A stretch of DNA of 64,000 nt from an uncultured Bacteroidaceae bacterium (GCA_905234605.1 CAJOIE010000001.1:186001-250000), one strand, 5' to 3'; counted from the first letter of the stretch, positions 48,865-58,203 are shown. Numbers and translations are program-made. The notes: a model not told the origin generated them from the sequence alone.

Positions 48865-49390
48865 CTATTGAAGAAAATGCCCATACGCTCCATCCCCATT
48901 GGCCGGATGTGATGGAAGGTGGAACTTCCCCCATTGATTGCCAATGACGACGCAAGTGCCATCCTCCGCTGTGAGTATCTTGTCTTCGTCCATCACATCG
49001 CTTTTCTTCAAATCCTTTAGGAGATGGTCTGACGTAAAGTGTCTTTCAGACTTCTGCCCACGCCATAGACCCTGCCATTCTTCGGGATATATCTGCTCCC
49101 GTTGAGCTGGAGCTATGGAATGACTGGCAAACAGGTATGTCGCGACTATCTCACGATTGCCTCTTCCGCAGTAGTTAGTTCCGCTGGCTATGGAGTATTG
49201 CGCCGTGTCACGCCCTTTCTTATGCCCGCGCCCTTGACGCTGGAGTACATTCGGGTGACCGTCTCGGCTTTTGGTTCTTCTGCCGGTAACCCGTCGTACT
49301 TACCTTCATCATTCACCTTGGATTGAAAGTGGCATGATTTAAGAAAGCGAACCGTTGCCAGTTAGTAACCCTGTCCTCTCAATCCTATGA
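48865..49390 (-). pseudogene. Frameshifted relic of an unidentified protein-coding gene
   Basis: About 145 open codons without a usable start (…GRDTAQYSIASGTNYCGRGNREIVATYLFASHSIAPAQREQIYPEEWQGLWRGQKSERHFTSDHLLKDLKKSDVMDEDKILTAEDGTCVVIGNQWGKFHLPSHPANGDGAYGHFLQ*), preceded in other frames by VNDEGKYDGLPAEEPKAETVTRMYSSVKGAGIRKG and VTNWQRFAFLNHATFNPR. Confidence 0.6.
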
Positions 49391-49448
49391 ACAGCCTCTG
49401 TTTACATAAGGCTTGCGACTGTATCCTGAATTATAGCAATAATCTGCT

Positions 49449-50513
49449 TCAGAGGTTGCGGAGGAAGTAGGCAACGACGGGCAGGTGGTCGCTGTAGCCG
49501 TCGAGCCACACGCCGCCGGCATGTGTACGCTTGGGGTTGCCCTTATACTTGCCAGAGTCCTGCATGAGGTAGTCGCGATACTGTATCTCGGCACGGTTGA
49601 AGGTGAGCGTCGGGTAGTGCTTCTCCTTGCCTGCGGGCAGACAGTTGGGCGTCATCACTATCTGGTCGAAAAGGTTCCACTTGCCGTCGTACTTGAGGGT
49701 GCCACGCCCGTCGAGCAGTATCTGCCACCAAGGGTTGAAGAGCTCCGTGGGCTTCACGTCCTTCATCTTGCGGCGCGCACCGAGAGCCCTGGACATGGAA
49801 GCATCGAAGGGGTCGTCGTTCATGTCGCCCATGATGAGCACCTTCATGTCGGGGTTGGCAGCCACGATGCTGTCCTTCTCCGCCCGCACCTGCTCGCCGG
49901 CCCACTCACGCAGCGGCGAGCCGCCAAAGCGGCTGGGCCAGTGGCACACGATGACGGTGACGCTGTCGCCGGCCAATGAGCCTTGCACGGTGAGGAAACC
50001 GCGTGTGGGACGGTCGTTGACACCTTTTTTCATCACGTATGGCTGGAGCCACAGCTTGGCAGGGGTGAAGAAGCGTGGGTTGTAGAGCAGGCCGCAGTCC
50101 ACGCCGCGCTTGTCGGGACCCTCGATATGGCAGAAGCGAAAGCCACGCTGCGCTAAAGGCTCCTGCTGGCAGAGGTCGGAGAGGCAGCGTGCGTTCTCCA
50201 CCTCGCTGACGCCAATGATGGCGCACCCGCTCTTGAGGCGGTCGGTGGCCATGTCGGCAAGGGCATAGGCCATGTTGCGCAGCTTGTGCTCATACTTGAG
50301 CTGAGTCCAACGGTTGGCCCCGTCGGGCAGATACTCATAGTCGTTCTTGTCCTCGCCTGTGGAGGGGTCGATGTCGTGCTCCGTGTCGAAGAGGTTCTCA
50401 AGGTTGTAGAAGCCAATGGCATACATGCCTATGCGACGCTCCTGTGCACGAAGGCCAAGGGCGCAGGCAAGCACGAGGCAGAGAGGAAGGAAGCGGGTTC
50501 TCATATATTCCAT
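49449..50513 (-). CDS. Endonuclease/exonuclease/phosphatase (EEP) family secreted protein
   Basis: Signal peptide; YAIGFYNLENLFDTEHD, CAIIGVSEVENARCL, VLIMGDMNDDPFD, GYSDHLPVVAYF. Confidence 0.92.
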   Translation of the reverse strand: MEYMRTRFLPLCLVLACALGLRAQERRIGMYAIGFYNLENLFDTEHDIDPSTGEDKNDYEYLPDGANRWTQLKYEHKLRNMAYALADMATDRLKSGCAIIGVSEVENARCLSDLCQQEPLAQRGFRFCHIEGPDKRGVDCGLLYNPRFFTPAKLWLQPYVMKKGVNDRPTRGFLTVQGSLAGDSVTVIVCHWPSRFGGSPLREWAGEQVRAEKDSIVAANPDMKVLIMGDMNDDPFDASMSRALGARRKMKDVKPTELFNPWWQILLDGRGTLKYDGKWNLFDQIVMTPNCLPAGKEKHYPTLTFNRAEIQYRDYLMQDSGKYKGNPKRTHAGGVWLDGYSDHLPVVAYFLRNL

Positions 50514-51451
50514 GTGTTGAAGTCGAAGGTGGCTTCGACGGATTTTTCTATATTATCGGGCAGGTTGTGGAAGAAATCGATGCCGGTAAGTTCCTCCAAC
50601 TGACGCACTGAAATGGCATCCTGCCTCACCACTGAGCGTGGAGCATAGTTGCCGTTGCTGTAGCCATGACTGTCGTTGGTGGTCCAGAATGCTATGCTGG
50701 TATAGCTGCCGCCCTTGACGCGCAGGAGTGCCATGAAGTAGTGGCTGGGAATGGCCATGCGCTTGCCGTTGGGACGTGACAGGTAGCCGTCAGGATAGGC
50801 CGTGGAGCGCTTCAGGTCGGAGGTGTCGTCGATGTAGCCACCCTTGACCACATAAAGCGTGTCGGCAAATGAGGCACTGCGGCCGCAGTCCTGCACAAGC
50901 TGCTCGAGGGTGGTCCAGTAGTAGGCATTGAAGTCGCCCACCTGCGGGCTCATGTTGCTCATGTAGAACGTCTGCGCGTTGGCAGCGAAGCTATACTGCC
51001 GGTCGTAGCTGGCGCAGAGATGGCCACGGTTGTAGGGGGAGCCGAAGTAGTTGGTGCCGATGTGCATGGAGAGGGGCAGCGCGGGGTCGTCGCTCCAGGC
51101 CTCAGTGCGACCCACGTTGGAGCGTGGCCGCGTGAGCCCGTCGAAGCGGAAGGCCACCCAGCGGGAATGCATCTTGGCGGGGTCGAACTCAAGGCAGTAG
51201 CTCATCACCTTGCGCCCTCCTTCAGTTGTCGTGTGGTAGACAAATGTGTTGCCGCTCTTCAGTGCAGGCACCTCAAGACGCGCCGCAACGCCCTTCTCGT
51301 CAGGCTCCAGCGTGGGAGGGGACGATGGCGAGGAGCCGCCACCAGACAGGAGGAACGGCTCGTCGCTGTCCTTGCCGCAAGCGACGACCGCAACAAGTGC
51401 GGTCATCGCCAGCAAAGTGCAGGGGTTGCGGTGACTGATAATCACGTGCAT
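50501..51451 (-). CDS. DNA/RNA non-specific endonuclease (NUC1-like), lipoprotein
   Basis: Lipobox LVAVVAC; YNRGHLCASYDRQYSFAANAQTFYMSNMSPQVGDFNAYYWTTLE. Confidence 0.9.
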   Translation of the reverse strand: MHVIISHRNPCTLLAMTALVAVVACGKDSDEPFLLSGGGSSPSSPPTLEPDEKGVAARLEVPALKSGNTFVYHTTTEGGRKVMSYCLEFDPAKMHSRWVAFRFDGLTRPRSNVGRTEAWSDDPALPLSMHIGTNYFGSPYNRGHLCASYDRQYSFAANAQTFYMSNMSPQVGDFNAYYWTTLEQLVQDCGRSASFADTLYVVKGGYIDDTSDLKRSTAYPDGYLSRPNGKRMAIPSHYFMALLRVKGGSYTSIAFWTTNDSHGYSNGNYAPRSVVRQDAISVRQLEELTGIDFFHNLPDNIEKSVEATFDFNTWNI

Positions 51452-51493
51452 GGATTATGGTTGCGGCCACATGTAGCAACCTGTATAAAGGCT

Positions 51494-53746
51494 CTACTCT
51501 GTTGCCCCGTTGAGCGAATAGATGTAGCTCTTCTTGGATGCAGTCTCGGGGGTGTTGCCCTTGTAGTAGACGAGGCGGCCGCAGAGCACCACTTCATCGC
51601 CGACGGCCACTTGCTTGTCGCCTTCCTGCCATGCGCGGTTGCCGAGGTAGTAAGTGCTGTAGGCCGTGAACTCGACGTCGTTGTCGTCGGCAATGTTGAA
51701 GGTGGCAGTGCCATACTGGGCACTGAATGTGTACTTGATGGAGCTAATCTTGCCCTTGACATAGTAGTCGACAGATGTCTCGACGTCAGCACCAAGGGCT
51801 GTGACCACTGCGACGGCATCAGCTGCGGTGAAGGGCGATGCCAAGGTGCCGGCACCGACCAGACCCTCGGGCAGAGAGGGCTCATCGCCGGGCTCGTCAC
51901 CGGGCTCGTCACCGGGCTCGTCACCGGGCAGATCGGCTCCGTCGAGGGTCACCACAATCTTGGTTGCACGCACCTGCGCCTTGGATGCCTTGAACGACAC
52001 GCTCTTGGCTGAGCCCGTCCACGTACCTACGTTGCCGCTGTAGCTGTAGCCGGTCGGCGCGTCGAAACAGCCAGGGCCGAACTCTGCATCGTCGTCGACC
52101 GTGCACTCGAACCTAACACCGGTGATGGTGCCCGAGGTAGTGGTGATGGTCATGGTCTCGCCCTTGGCAGTGCGGTACTGGGCAGCAGCGAGGGCACCCT
52201 TGGTGACACTGATGGTGACGCCGTTCTTACTCATCGTGTCGGCACCTGCACCAGCATTGGTCTGAGTGCCCACATCGGTGCCTGCGGTGAAGGTCACCAC
52301 GCCGTCGCCCTGCGGGTCAACGGGGGGCTCGGGGCCTGGAGTGCCATTGCTTACGAGCGAGACGAGGTAGGCCTCGCCCGCAACTGTCTCGGGTGTATTG
52401 CCCTTATAGTTGGTGAGCTTGCCATAGACTACCACGTCATCGCCAGGCTGGAGAGTGGTTCCCTCGGCATAGGGCTGATTGTCAAGATAGAGGGCACGAT
52501 AGACCAAGAACTGGTCGGTCGTGGTGCCATCGTCGCTGATGAAGAAGGTGGCGTTGCCGTACTGGGTGGAATACTGTTCCTTGACGCTCACCACCTTACC
52601 GGCTATGTAATAGGACTCTGCGGTCTGCTCGCCGTCAGCAAGGGCGGAGGCCACCTGATTTGCCTTGACACTGTTGAAGGGGTTGGCCAACGTGCCGTCA
52701 CCCTTGGCCTCGCCAGAGGGCTCGGGTGTAGGTGTCTCGCCGCCAGTCACCCCGTTGAGAGAATATAGATATGCCTCCTTCTGTAAGGTCTCTAAGGTGG
52801 CACTGCCACTATTGCCGACATACTTAGTCAGCTTACCACAAATGACGACGTCGTCACCCTCTGCAATCTCGGTGCCGCCGGCATAGCTTACATTGCCAAG
52901 ATAAAGGGCGCGGTAGATATAGAATTGATTGGCTGTTGTGCCATCATCAGAGATATAGAACGTGCCGTTACCATATTGGGTATTATACTGCTCTTTGATG
53001 GATGACACCTTACCCTTGATGTATACTACATCAGTCTTGGCGTTATCATCAAGTGCCTCTGCCACAGCAATTGCAGCAGCCACGTTGTAGGGGCTCTCGA
53101 GTGTGCCGTCGCCTTCGCCTTCAATGGGTTGAGGTGTCTCGCCGCCTGCTGTGCCTTTCTTCATAACGAGGTTGCGTACTTCCCATGTGGCAGCCTTATC
53201 TGTGGTTGCCTTGTAGCACAGTGCAAGGGAAACTTCCTTCCCTTGGAATTCGGCAGGCACGTTGAGGTCTGCCTCATACCATGTGTTCCAGTCGGTGCCT
53301 TGCGTGGGGGTGAAATCCAGAGTTGTCCATGTGGCTGTCGATGGGTCGCCGGCATAGTCGGCAGAAATAAGCACGCTGTGGTTGGCTTTCATCGTGGCAT
53401 CCTGGACATAACGCAGGATGTACTCGAATGTGACATGGTAGGCCTCATCCAATAACGTAACGGGCTTCTTGCTGACAAGATATGCCTCGGCATCGTGGTT
53501 AGTACCGTCAACATATGCGGTAATCTGGGCACAGCTGTAGCTATTCGCCCAGTCGTATGAGCCCACGACAGCCTTGCTCTCGAAGGAACCGAGCGATGTC
53601 TGGAACGACTCATTGATGGGTTGCTCATAGTTGGGCTCTGTAGCTTCGGGTTCGGTGTTGACGCGATATGGCTCGGGCACGTCCTCACAAGCGGTGAAGG
53701 CGAAGGCTGCAAGAGCCATCATCACGGGGGAGAGATACTTTTTCAT
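51494..53746 (-). CDS. Lipoprotein with choice-of-anchor-like N-domain and three OB-fold (YhcR/DUF6359-like) repeats
   Basis: Lipobox FAFTAC; three copies of GxGTLxxPxxxxxA..Y(I/V)KGK(V/I)SSIKxxxxxQYGxxTFxIxDD...GDxVVxxGxLxxYxGN. Confidence 0.82.
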   Translation of the reverse strand: MKKYLSPVMMALAAFAFTACEDVPEPYRVNTEPEATEPNYEQPINESFQTSLGSFESKAVVGSYDWANSYSCAQITAYVDGTNHDAEAYLVSKKPVTLLDEAYHVTFEYILRYVQDATMKANHSVLISADYAGDPSTATWTTLDFTPTQGTDWNTWYEADLNVPAEFQGKEVSLALCYKATTDKAATWEVRNLVMKKGTAGGETPQPIEGEGDGTLESPYNVAAAIAVAEALDDNAKTDVVYIKGKVSSIKEQYNTQYGNGTFYISDDGTTANQFYIYRALYLGNVSYAGGTEIAEGDDVVICGKLTKYVGNSGSATLETLQKEAYLYSLNGVTGGETPTPEPSGEAKGDGTLANPFNSVKANQVASALADGEQTAESYYIAGKVVSVKEQYSTQYGNATFFISDDGTTTDQFLVYRALYLDNQPYAEGTTLQPGDDVVVYGKLTNYKGNTPETVAGEAYLVSLVSNGTPGPEPPVDPQGDGVVTFTAGTDVGTQTNAGAGADTMSKNGVTISVTKGALAAAQYRTAKGETMTITTTSGTITGVRFECTVDDDAEFGPGCFDAPTGYSYSGNVGTWTGSAKSVSFKASKAQVRATKIVVTLDGADLPGDEPGDEPGDEPGDEPSLPEGLVGAGTLASPFTAADAVAVVTALGADVETSVDYYVKGKISSIKYTFSAQYGTATFNIADDNDVEFTAYSTYYLGNRAWQEGDKQVAVGDEVVLCGRLVYYKGNTPETASKKSYIYSLNGATE
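51884..51931 (-). repeat. 12-bp in-frame tandem repeat encoding (PGDE)n linker
   Basis: cgggctcgtcac repeated; protein GDEPGDEPGDEPGDEP. Confidence 0.85.
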
Positions 53747-53804
53747 TGTTGTATTGAGGTTGTTGTGTTAGCTTAATATATATAAGGTATATGGTGGTGT
53801 GCTG

Positions 53805-54680
53805 TCAGTCCATGACGCGGAGGTCGGCAAGGTCGCGCATGGTGAGCTGCCAGTCACTGCCGTAGTAGGTGAGCATGCCTGTGATGCTCACGCGCCCTGT
53901 GGGCATGATGGTAAAGGACACTTCGTTGCGTGTGCTGGTGCGCACTTGTATGGTCTGCGAGCCTACCTTCATGGCGCGGTTCACGCCGTAGCCTTGATCG
54001 TGCTCATCGTAGGGTGCAAAGGTCAGCTTGCCGTCGGCAGCAGTGAGCGTTCCCTCCACGGTGGCAAGCACTGGCGTGTGGTTCACGTCGCGGTTGTTGC
54101 GGAGCCACGTGTCGTCGGCCTGAATGGGAGTGAGTGCGGCAGCCACCTTGTCGTCGCCGGGGCTTGCGATGAGCTCCACCTGCGTGCGGCACAGCTCGAG
54201 GAGCATGGGGCCGAGGCGCAGGTTGCCTGCGCTGGTGTAGTATGGCTGACCTATCTTAGGCACATAGCTGTAGTTGCCTATGTAGAGGTCTTTGAGGTTG
54301 ACGCGCACGTTCTGCCCGAGCGGGAAGTAGGGGCAGAGGTGCGTGTTCTTGATGCCGAGCTGTATGAACTGGTCGGTGTCCGCCTGACGCAGGAGGAGTG
54401 TCTGGTAGAGGTTGCCCGACACATCGTTGGCCACCACAATGCCGTCGAAGACGAGGTCGTCGTCCACACGGACGAACTGGTTGTTGTTGGTCATGACGGA
54501 GCTGTAGGTGCTCTTGAGGTCGGTTATGGTGGTGTTGGGCACGCCCACTGAGGTGGTGCTGGTGATGCCTGCTTCGGCTCCGTCGGTCAGCAGGGGAGCC
54601 TCCTCTGGGTCGGCGCATGCAGTGAAGGCTATGGCTGAGAGCAACAGGCCTGCCTTGATGCTGCTTAGTATCTTGTTCAT
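53805..54680 (-). CDS. DUF5689-like lipoprotein
   Basis: Lipobox IAFTAC; NQFVRVDDDLVFDGIVVANDVSGNLYQTLLLRQ..DQFIQLGI; downstream of a TonB-type receptor. Confidence 0.8.
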   Translation of the reverse strand: MNKILSSIKAGLLLSAIAFTACADPEEAPLLTDGAEAGITSTTSVGVPNTTITDLKSTYSSVMTNNNQFVRVDDDLVFDGIVVANDVSGNLYQTLLLRQADTDQFIQLGIKNTHLCPYFPLGQNVRVNLKDLYIGNYSYVPKIGQPYYTSAGNLRLGPMLLELCRTQVELIASPGDDKVAAALTPIQADDTWLRNNRDVNHTPVLATVEGTLTAADGKLTFAPYDEHDQGYGVNRAMKVGSQTIQVRTSTRNEVSFTIMPTGRVSITGMLTYYGSDWQLTMRDLADLRVMD

Positions 54681-54762
54681 AATGGTGTTACTGTTATGAG
54701 TCTACGTTGTGATGGTCGTTGGCCGTTCAAGCTGTGGCTGCCGGTGTTGCCTGTGGTGTGGC

Positions 54763-57456
54763 TCAGAAGCGGTAGCCCAGGTTGAGGAAGGCGTTGAAGG
54801 CGTTGGCGTAGTAGTACTTGGAGTTCTTGGAGAACTTGTACGGGCGCAGCTCGCCGGTGGAATAGTGGTCGTCGCGGTTCTGCTCATAGCCGCCGGTGCG
54901 CATGTCGCGGTTGTTGAGTATGTTGTTCACGCTGAGGTTGATGCTCAGGGAGTGTCCGTTGCGGAAGCGCATGAAGCGGCCGATGGATGCGTCCAGCATG
55001 AATCCTCCGTCGAACTTCTCCTGCTCGGGCGAATATGTATACTCCTTCTCGCCTGTCTGGCCGTTGAAGAGCACGCCACCGTTCTCGTTGAGCTCGGCAC
55101 GTGTCACCATATACTGCCAGCGCTGGTTGCCGGCGGCGTCGGTGGCCTGCTCGCTGACGTAGTTGGTGAGCACGTTGCTCAGGCGGCGGTACTGCGAGAA
55201 GCCCACGTAGACGCGGTCGTAGTAGTTGAGCTTTAGCTCGAAGAACCATCCGCGTATGTTGTAGTCGAGGCCTATGCTTGCTGCTGTGAGCGGCGTGCCG
55301 TTCACCTTCATGCCGTCGGCAATGACTTGCAGTGGCATGGCCTCGCCCGTGACGGGGTTCGTCCATGTGTTAATCTGCTGTATGGTGGCTTCGTTTGAGC
55401 CTTCGTAGGCCAGCTGTGCCAGCGGGTTGTTGTCGTACTTGGCATCGCTGATGGTGCCTATGAGGTTGAAGCTCAAGTGCTGGTTGACACGCAGGTTGAA
55501 CGCGGCTTCCACGCCATAGTGCAGGCGGTCGATGTCGCTCATGGTGAGGTAGGTGAAGCGTTCCTCCGAGTCGTTGTAGAATGCTGTCTGCTCCACGCCG
55601 TTCTCGAACTTGGCGGCATATCCGGCCACACGTCCGGTGAGTGGGCCGAAGCGGAAGTCGTAGGCGAGCTCGGCATTGTAGATGTTCTCGAGTGTGAGGT
55701 TGTCCACAAAGTTGTTCTGCATGCGGGGTGCCACGAAGCTGTTGGCGGGCAGCGGAGCCTGACGGTCGTAGCTGGCACCGAGGGAGATGCGGTGGTTGGC
55801 CGTGGGGTTGAAGGCTATGCGGAGTTTGCCGCCGCCACCGAGGAAGCGTGCCCAGCCCGATGTGCCGTAGGAGTGCTCTGGTGCGCGTCCGTTCTGCATC
55901 CGTCCGTCGCGCTCGAAGATGGTGGCGTCAGCGTGTGCACCCACGCCAAGGTTCCATTTGCCTATGTCATAGAGGTACTGTCCCCAGGCCTTGGCCTGTT
56001 CCACATAGATGTTATAGTCATAGCCGAAACGGTCGCCCACGCCGATGTGGCGGTCGCGGTGGCGCAGGTCGTTCTGTGCCTCGTCGCTCCAACGGCCGTA
56101 GTCGTTGGCAGCGAACTTGTCGTAGTCGACGTAGTCTGTGGCTCCGAGCAGGTCGGCCATGGTCTTGTAGTGCATGCCCTTGGTGGAGTTGAGCTGGAGG
56201 CCGAGGCTGTACTTGCTGTGTTTGTTGACGGTCTGGTTGAGCACCGTGTTGAGGGCGAGCACCATCTGGTCGTTGTGGCGGCGTTCCTGGTAGTAGAGGG
56301 CCTCGCCGCCGGCATTCTGACGGTTGACGTAGTACATGCGATCCCAGTTCACCTGGCGGTTGGCGGTGCAGGCTGTCCAGTAGTCATAGAGTGTCTGCCA
56401 CTGGTCGAGGAAGTAGGGGTGTTCCTCAAGATATGTGCCGTTGTTCTTCGTTGGGTCGTAGACGTCGAAGACGCTCGACGGCAGGTTCTTGTAGTAGTCC
56501 GGCCGCGGGTCGTAGGCGTTGCCGTTCCATCCGAGTGCCGTGGAGCTGTACATGGAGTAGCGGAAGCCTGCCGACGTGGTCCACTTGGTGCGCTCGTTGA
56601 TGTTGAAGTCCCAGGTGAGAATGGCTGTTGGCTCAAAGTCGTTGACGATGCGGGAGTTGCGTTTCTCACCGTTCTGGTAGCCCCAGTTGGGGTTGTAGTA
56701 GTGTGAGTTGGCCAGCCAGTATGCCTCCTCGGTCGATGCTGTCTGCTGTCCGCGCTCCGTGGGCGAGCCGAAGGTGACCAGCGAGAGTGAATGGCGCTCG
56801 CCGAACTTCTTCTCGACTCCGAGGTAGTAGCTCAGTGAGTTGTAGAACGTGCCAGGTATGACGCCTTCCTTGGCCCACCGGTATGCCACGGCTCCGGCAA
56901 ACGCCCAGCCGTGTGTGTTGAAGCCGGAGGCATAGCTGTAGGCCGCGCGTGCCACGTAGTTGCGGTTGCAGCCCGAGAGTGTCAGCTGGTGGCCTTGCCG
57001 CTGCGAGCCTGCACGCATGTTGATGCTTGTGGCACCGCCCAGCGTGGGCAGACCGTAGGTGGTGGCCTCAAAAGGGGCCGTGCCCTCGCGGTTGGGGTTG
57101 ACGATGGCATTCAGGCCTCCTATCATGCTGTAGCTGAAACGCCCGCGCTCCAGGTCGTTGAACATGACGCCGTTCAGGTAGGTCTGGTTGTACTGGTTGT
57201 CGAAAGCACGCACACGGAAACGCATGGGGCTGAACAGGTAGCCCACCTCCGACAGGTAGGGGTCGGCCTTCGTGGCTACGAGTGCCGACACTGTCTGCGC
57301 CGTCTCGTTGTCCTCGTCGAGCTGCGACTCGGTGAAGGCGAAGTCGGCATTGTCGTCGTCGGCAGTCTTGGTTGCGGCAGTGCTCTGCGGCTTTTGTGCG
57401 CAGACAGTCGCGGCAACCGACATTGCTGCGACTACTAACATTACCCTTCTATGCAT
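54763..57456 (-). CDS. TonB-dependent-type outer-membrane receptor/beta-barrel
   Basis: Signal peptide; plug-like FRVRAFDNQYNQTYLNGVMFNDLERGRFSYSMIGGLNAI; many barrel strands; C-terminal FLNLGYRF. Confidence 0.88.
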   Translation of the reverse strand: MHRRVMLVVAAMSVAATVCAQKPQSTAATKTADDDNADFAFTESQLDEDNETAQTVSALVATKADPYLSEVGYLFSPMRFRVRAFDNQYNQTYLNGVMFNDLERGRFSYSMIGGLNAIVNPNREGTAPFEATTYGLPTLGGATSINMRAGSQRQGHQLTLSGCNRNYVARAAYSYASGFNTHGWAFAGAVAYRWAKEGVIPGTFYNSLSYYLGVEKKFGERHSLSLVTFGSPTERGQQTASTEEAYWLANSHYYNPNWGYQNGEKRNSRIVNDFEPTAILTWDFNINERTKWTTSAGFRYSMYSSTALGWNGNAYDPRPDYYKNLPSSVFDVYDPTKNNGTYLEEHPYFLDQWQTLYDYWTACTANRQVNWDRMYYVNRQNAGGEALYYQERRHNDQMVLALNTVLNQTVNKHSKYSLGLQLNSTKGMHYKTMADLLGATDYVDYDKFAANDYGRWSDEAQNDLRHRDRHIGVGDRFGYDYNIYVEQAKAWGQYLYDIGKWNLGVGAHADATIFERDGRMQNGRAPEHSYGTSGWARFLGGGGKLRIAFNPTANHRISLGASYDRQAPLPANSFVAPRMQNNFVDNLTLENIYNAELAYDFRFGPLTGRVAGYAAKFENGVEQTAFYNDSEERFTYLTMSDIDRLHYGVEAAFNLRVNQHLSFNLIGTISDAKYDNNPLAQLAYEGSNEATIQQINTWTNPVTGEAMPLQVIADGMKVNGTPLTAASIGLDYNIRGWFFELKLNYYDRVYVGFSQYRRLSNVLTNYVSEQATDAAGNQRWQYMVTRAELNENGGVLFNGQTGEKEYTYSPEQEKFDGGFMLDASIGRFMRFRNGHSLSINLSVNNILNNRDMRTGGYEQNRDDHYSTGELRPYKFSKNSKYYYANAFNAFLNLGYRF

Positions 57457-57507
57457 GTTGCGGGAAACAATAAAGGTTAGTGGAAGTTTATGTAAGGTTT
57501 ATCGCCA

Positions 57508-57515
57508 CAAATATA
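57508..57515 (-). promoter_or_regulatory. Bacteroidetes-type -7 element (TATATTTG)
   Basis: caaatata on + strand, about 55 nt upstream of the receptor gene. Confidence 0.5.
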
Positions 57516-57631
57516 GCTAAAAGGATTAGATGCCCTCTCGGCCCGTGCCTATTTTTGCTTTAGAGTGCAGAATATGCTCTTCATGGCTGCTTTTTTGAAG
57601 CCGAGAGTTTTGCTGTTACATCCGAAGGCCG

Positions 57632-57640
57632 TACTTTTGC
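57632..57640 (+). promoter_or_regulatory. Bacteroidetes-type -7 element (TACTTTTGC) for rpmE
   Basis: tacttttgc about 95 nt upstream of the L31 start. Confidence 0.5.
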
Positions 57641-57733
57641 GCCGACTTTGACAACGCAGCGTGGCCGTCACGCGGCAGCTGCCATTAACCACCGCCGGTA
57701 CACAAGCCCGGCACAACACCTACCATCACACCT

Positions 57734-57985
57734 ATGAAAAAAGGCATCCATCCCGACAACTATCGCCCAGTGGTCTTCAAGGACATGAGCAATGGCGATA
57801 TGTTCCTGAGCCGTTCCACCGCCAAGACCACCGAGACGGTGGAGTTCGAGGGCGAGGAATACCCCGTGGTCAAGCTTGAGATTTCAAGCAGCTCACACCC
57901 CTTCTACACCGGCAAGAGCAAGCTGGTCGACACGGCAGGACGTGTGGACAAGTTCATGAGCCGCTACGCCAAGTCGCGCAAGTAA
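57734..57985 (+). CDS. rpmE2: 50S ribosomal protein L31 type B (Cys-less)
   Basis: [29 protein letters not shown]...[24 protein letters not shown]. Confidence 0.96.
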   Translation: MKKGIHPDNYRPVVFKDMSNGDMFLSRSTAKTTETVEFEGEEYPVVKLEISSSSHPFYTGKSKLVDTAGRVDKFMSRYAKSRK

Positions 57986-58048
57986 GCGCGCACCGCAGCA
58001 CTCTCAGCCTGCTTCCGTGCAGGCCAGGCGCCACAGGCATACCCGCAA

Positions 58049-58075
58049 GGCCGGACACCCAGTCCGGTCTTTTTT
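58049..58075 (+). terminator. Rho-independent terminator downstream of rpmE2
   Basis: ccggac-accca-gtccgg followed by TCTTTTTT. Confidence 0.85.
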
Positions 58076-58076
58076 G

Positions 58077-58147
58077 TGCACCCACAAATGCGACACCCTG
58101 CATGGTCATCTGTCTTGACCGTGCAGGGTGTCGCATTTGTGGGTGCA
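58077..58147. repeat. CACCCTGCA-family long perfect inverted repeat
   Basis: tgcacccacaaatgcgacaccctgca (58077-58102) and its exact reverse complement (58122-58147); inner ggtca/tgacc also pairs. Confidence 0.9.
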
Positions 58148-58203
58148 GGGTGTTGCGCTTCACCATGCAGGGTGTTGCGCACATGGGTGAAGGACGAGCG
58201 TGC

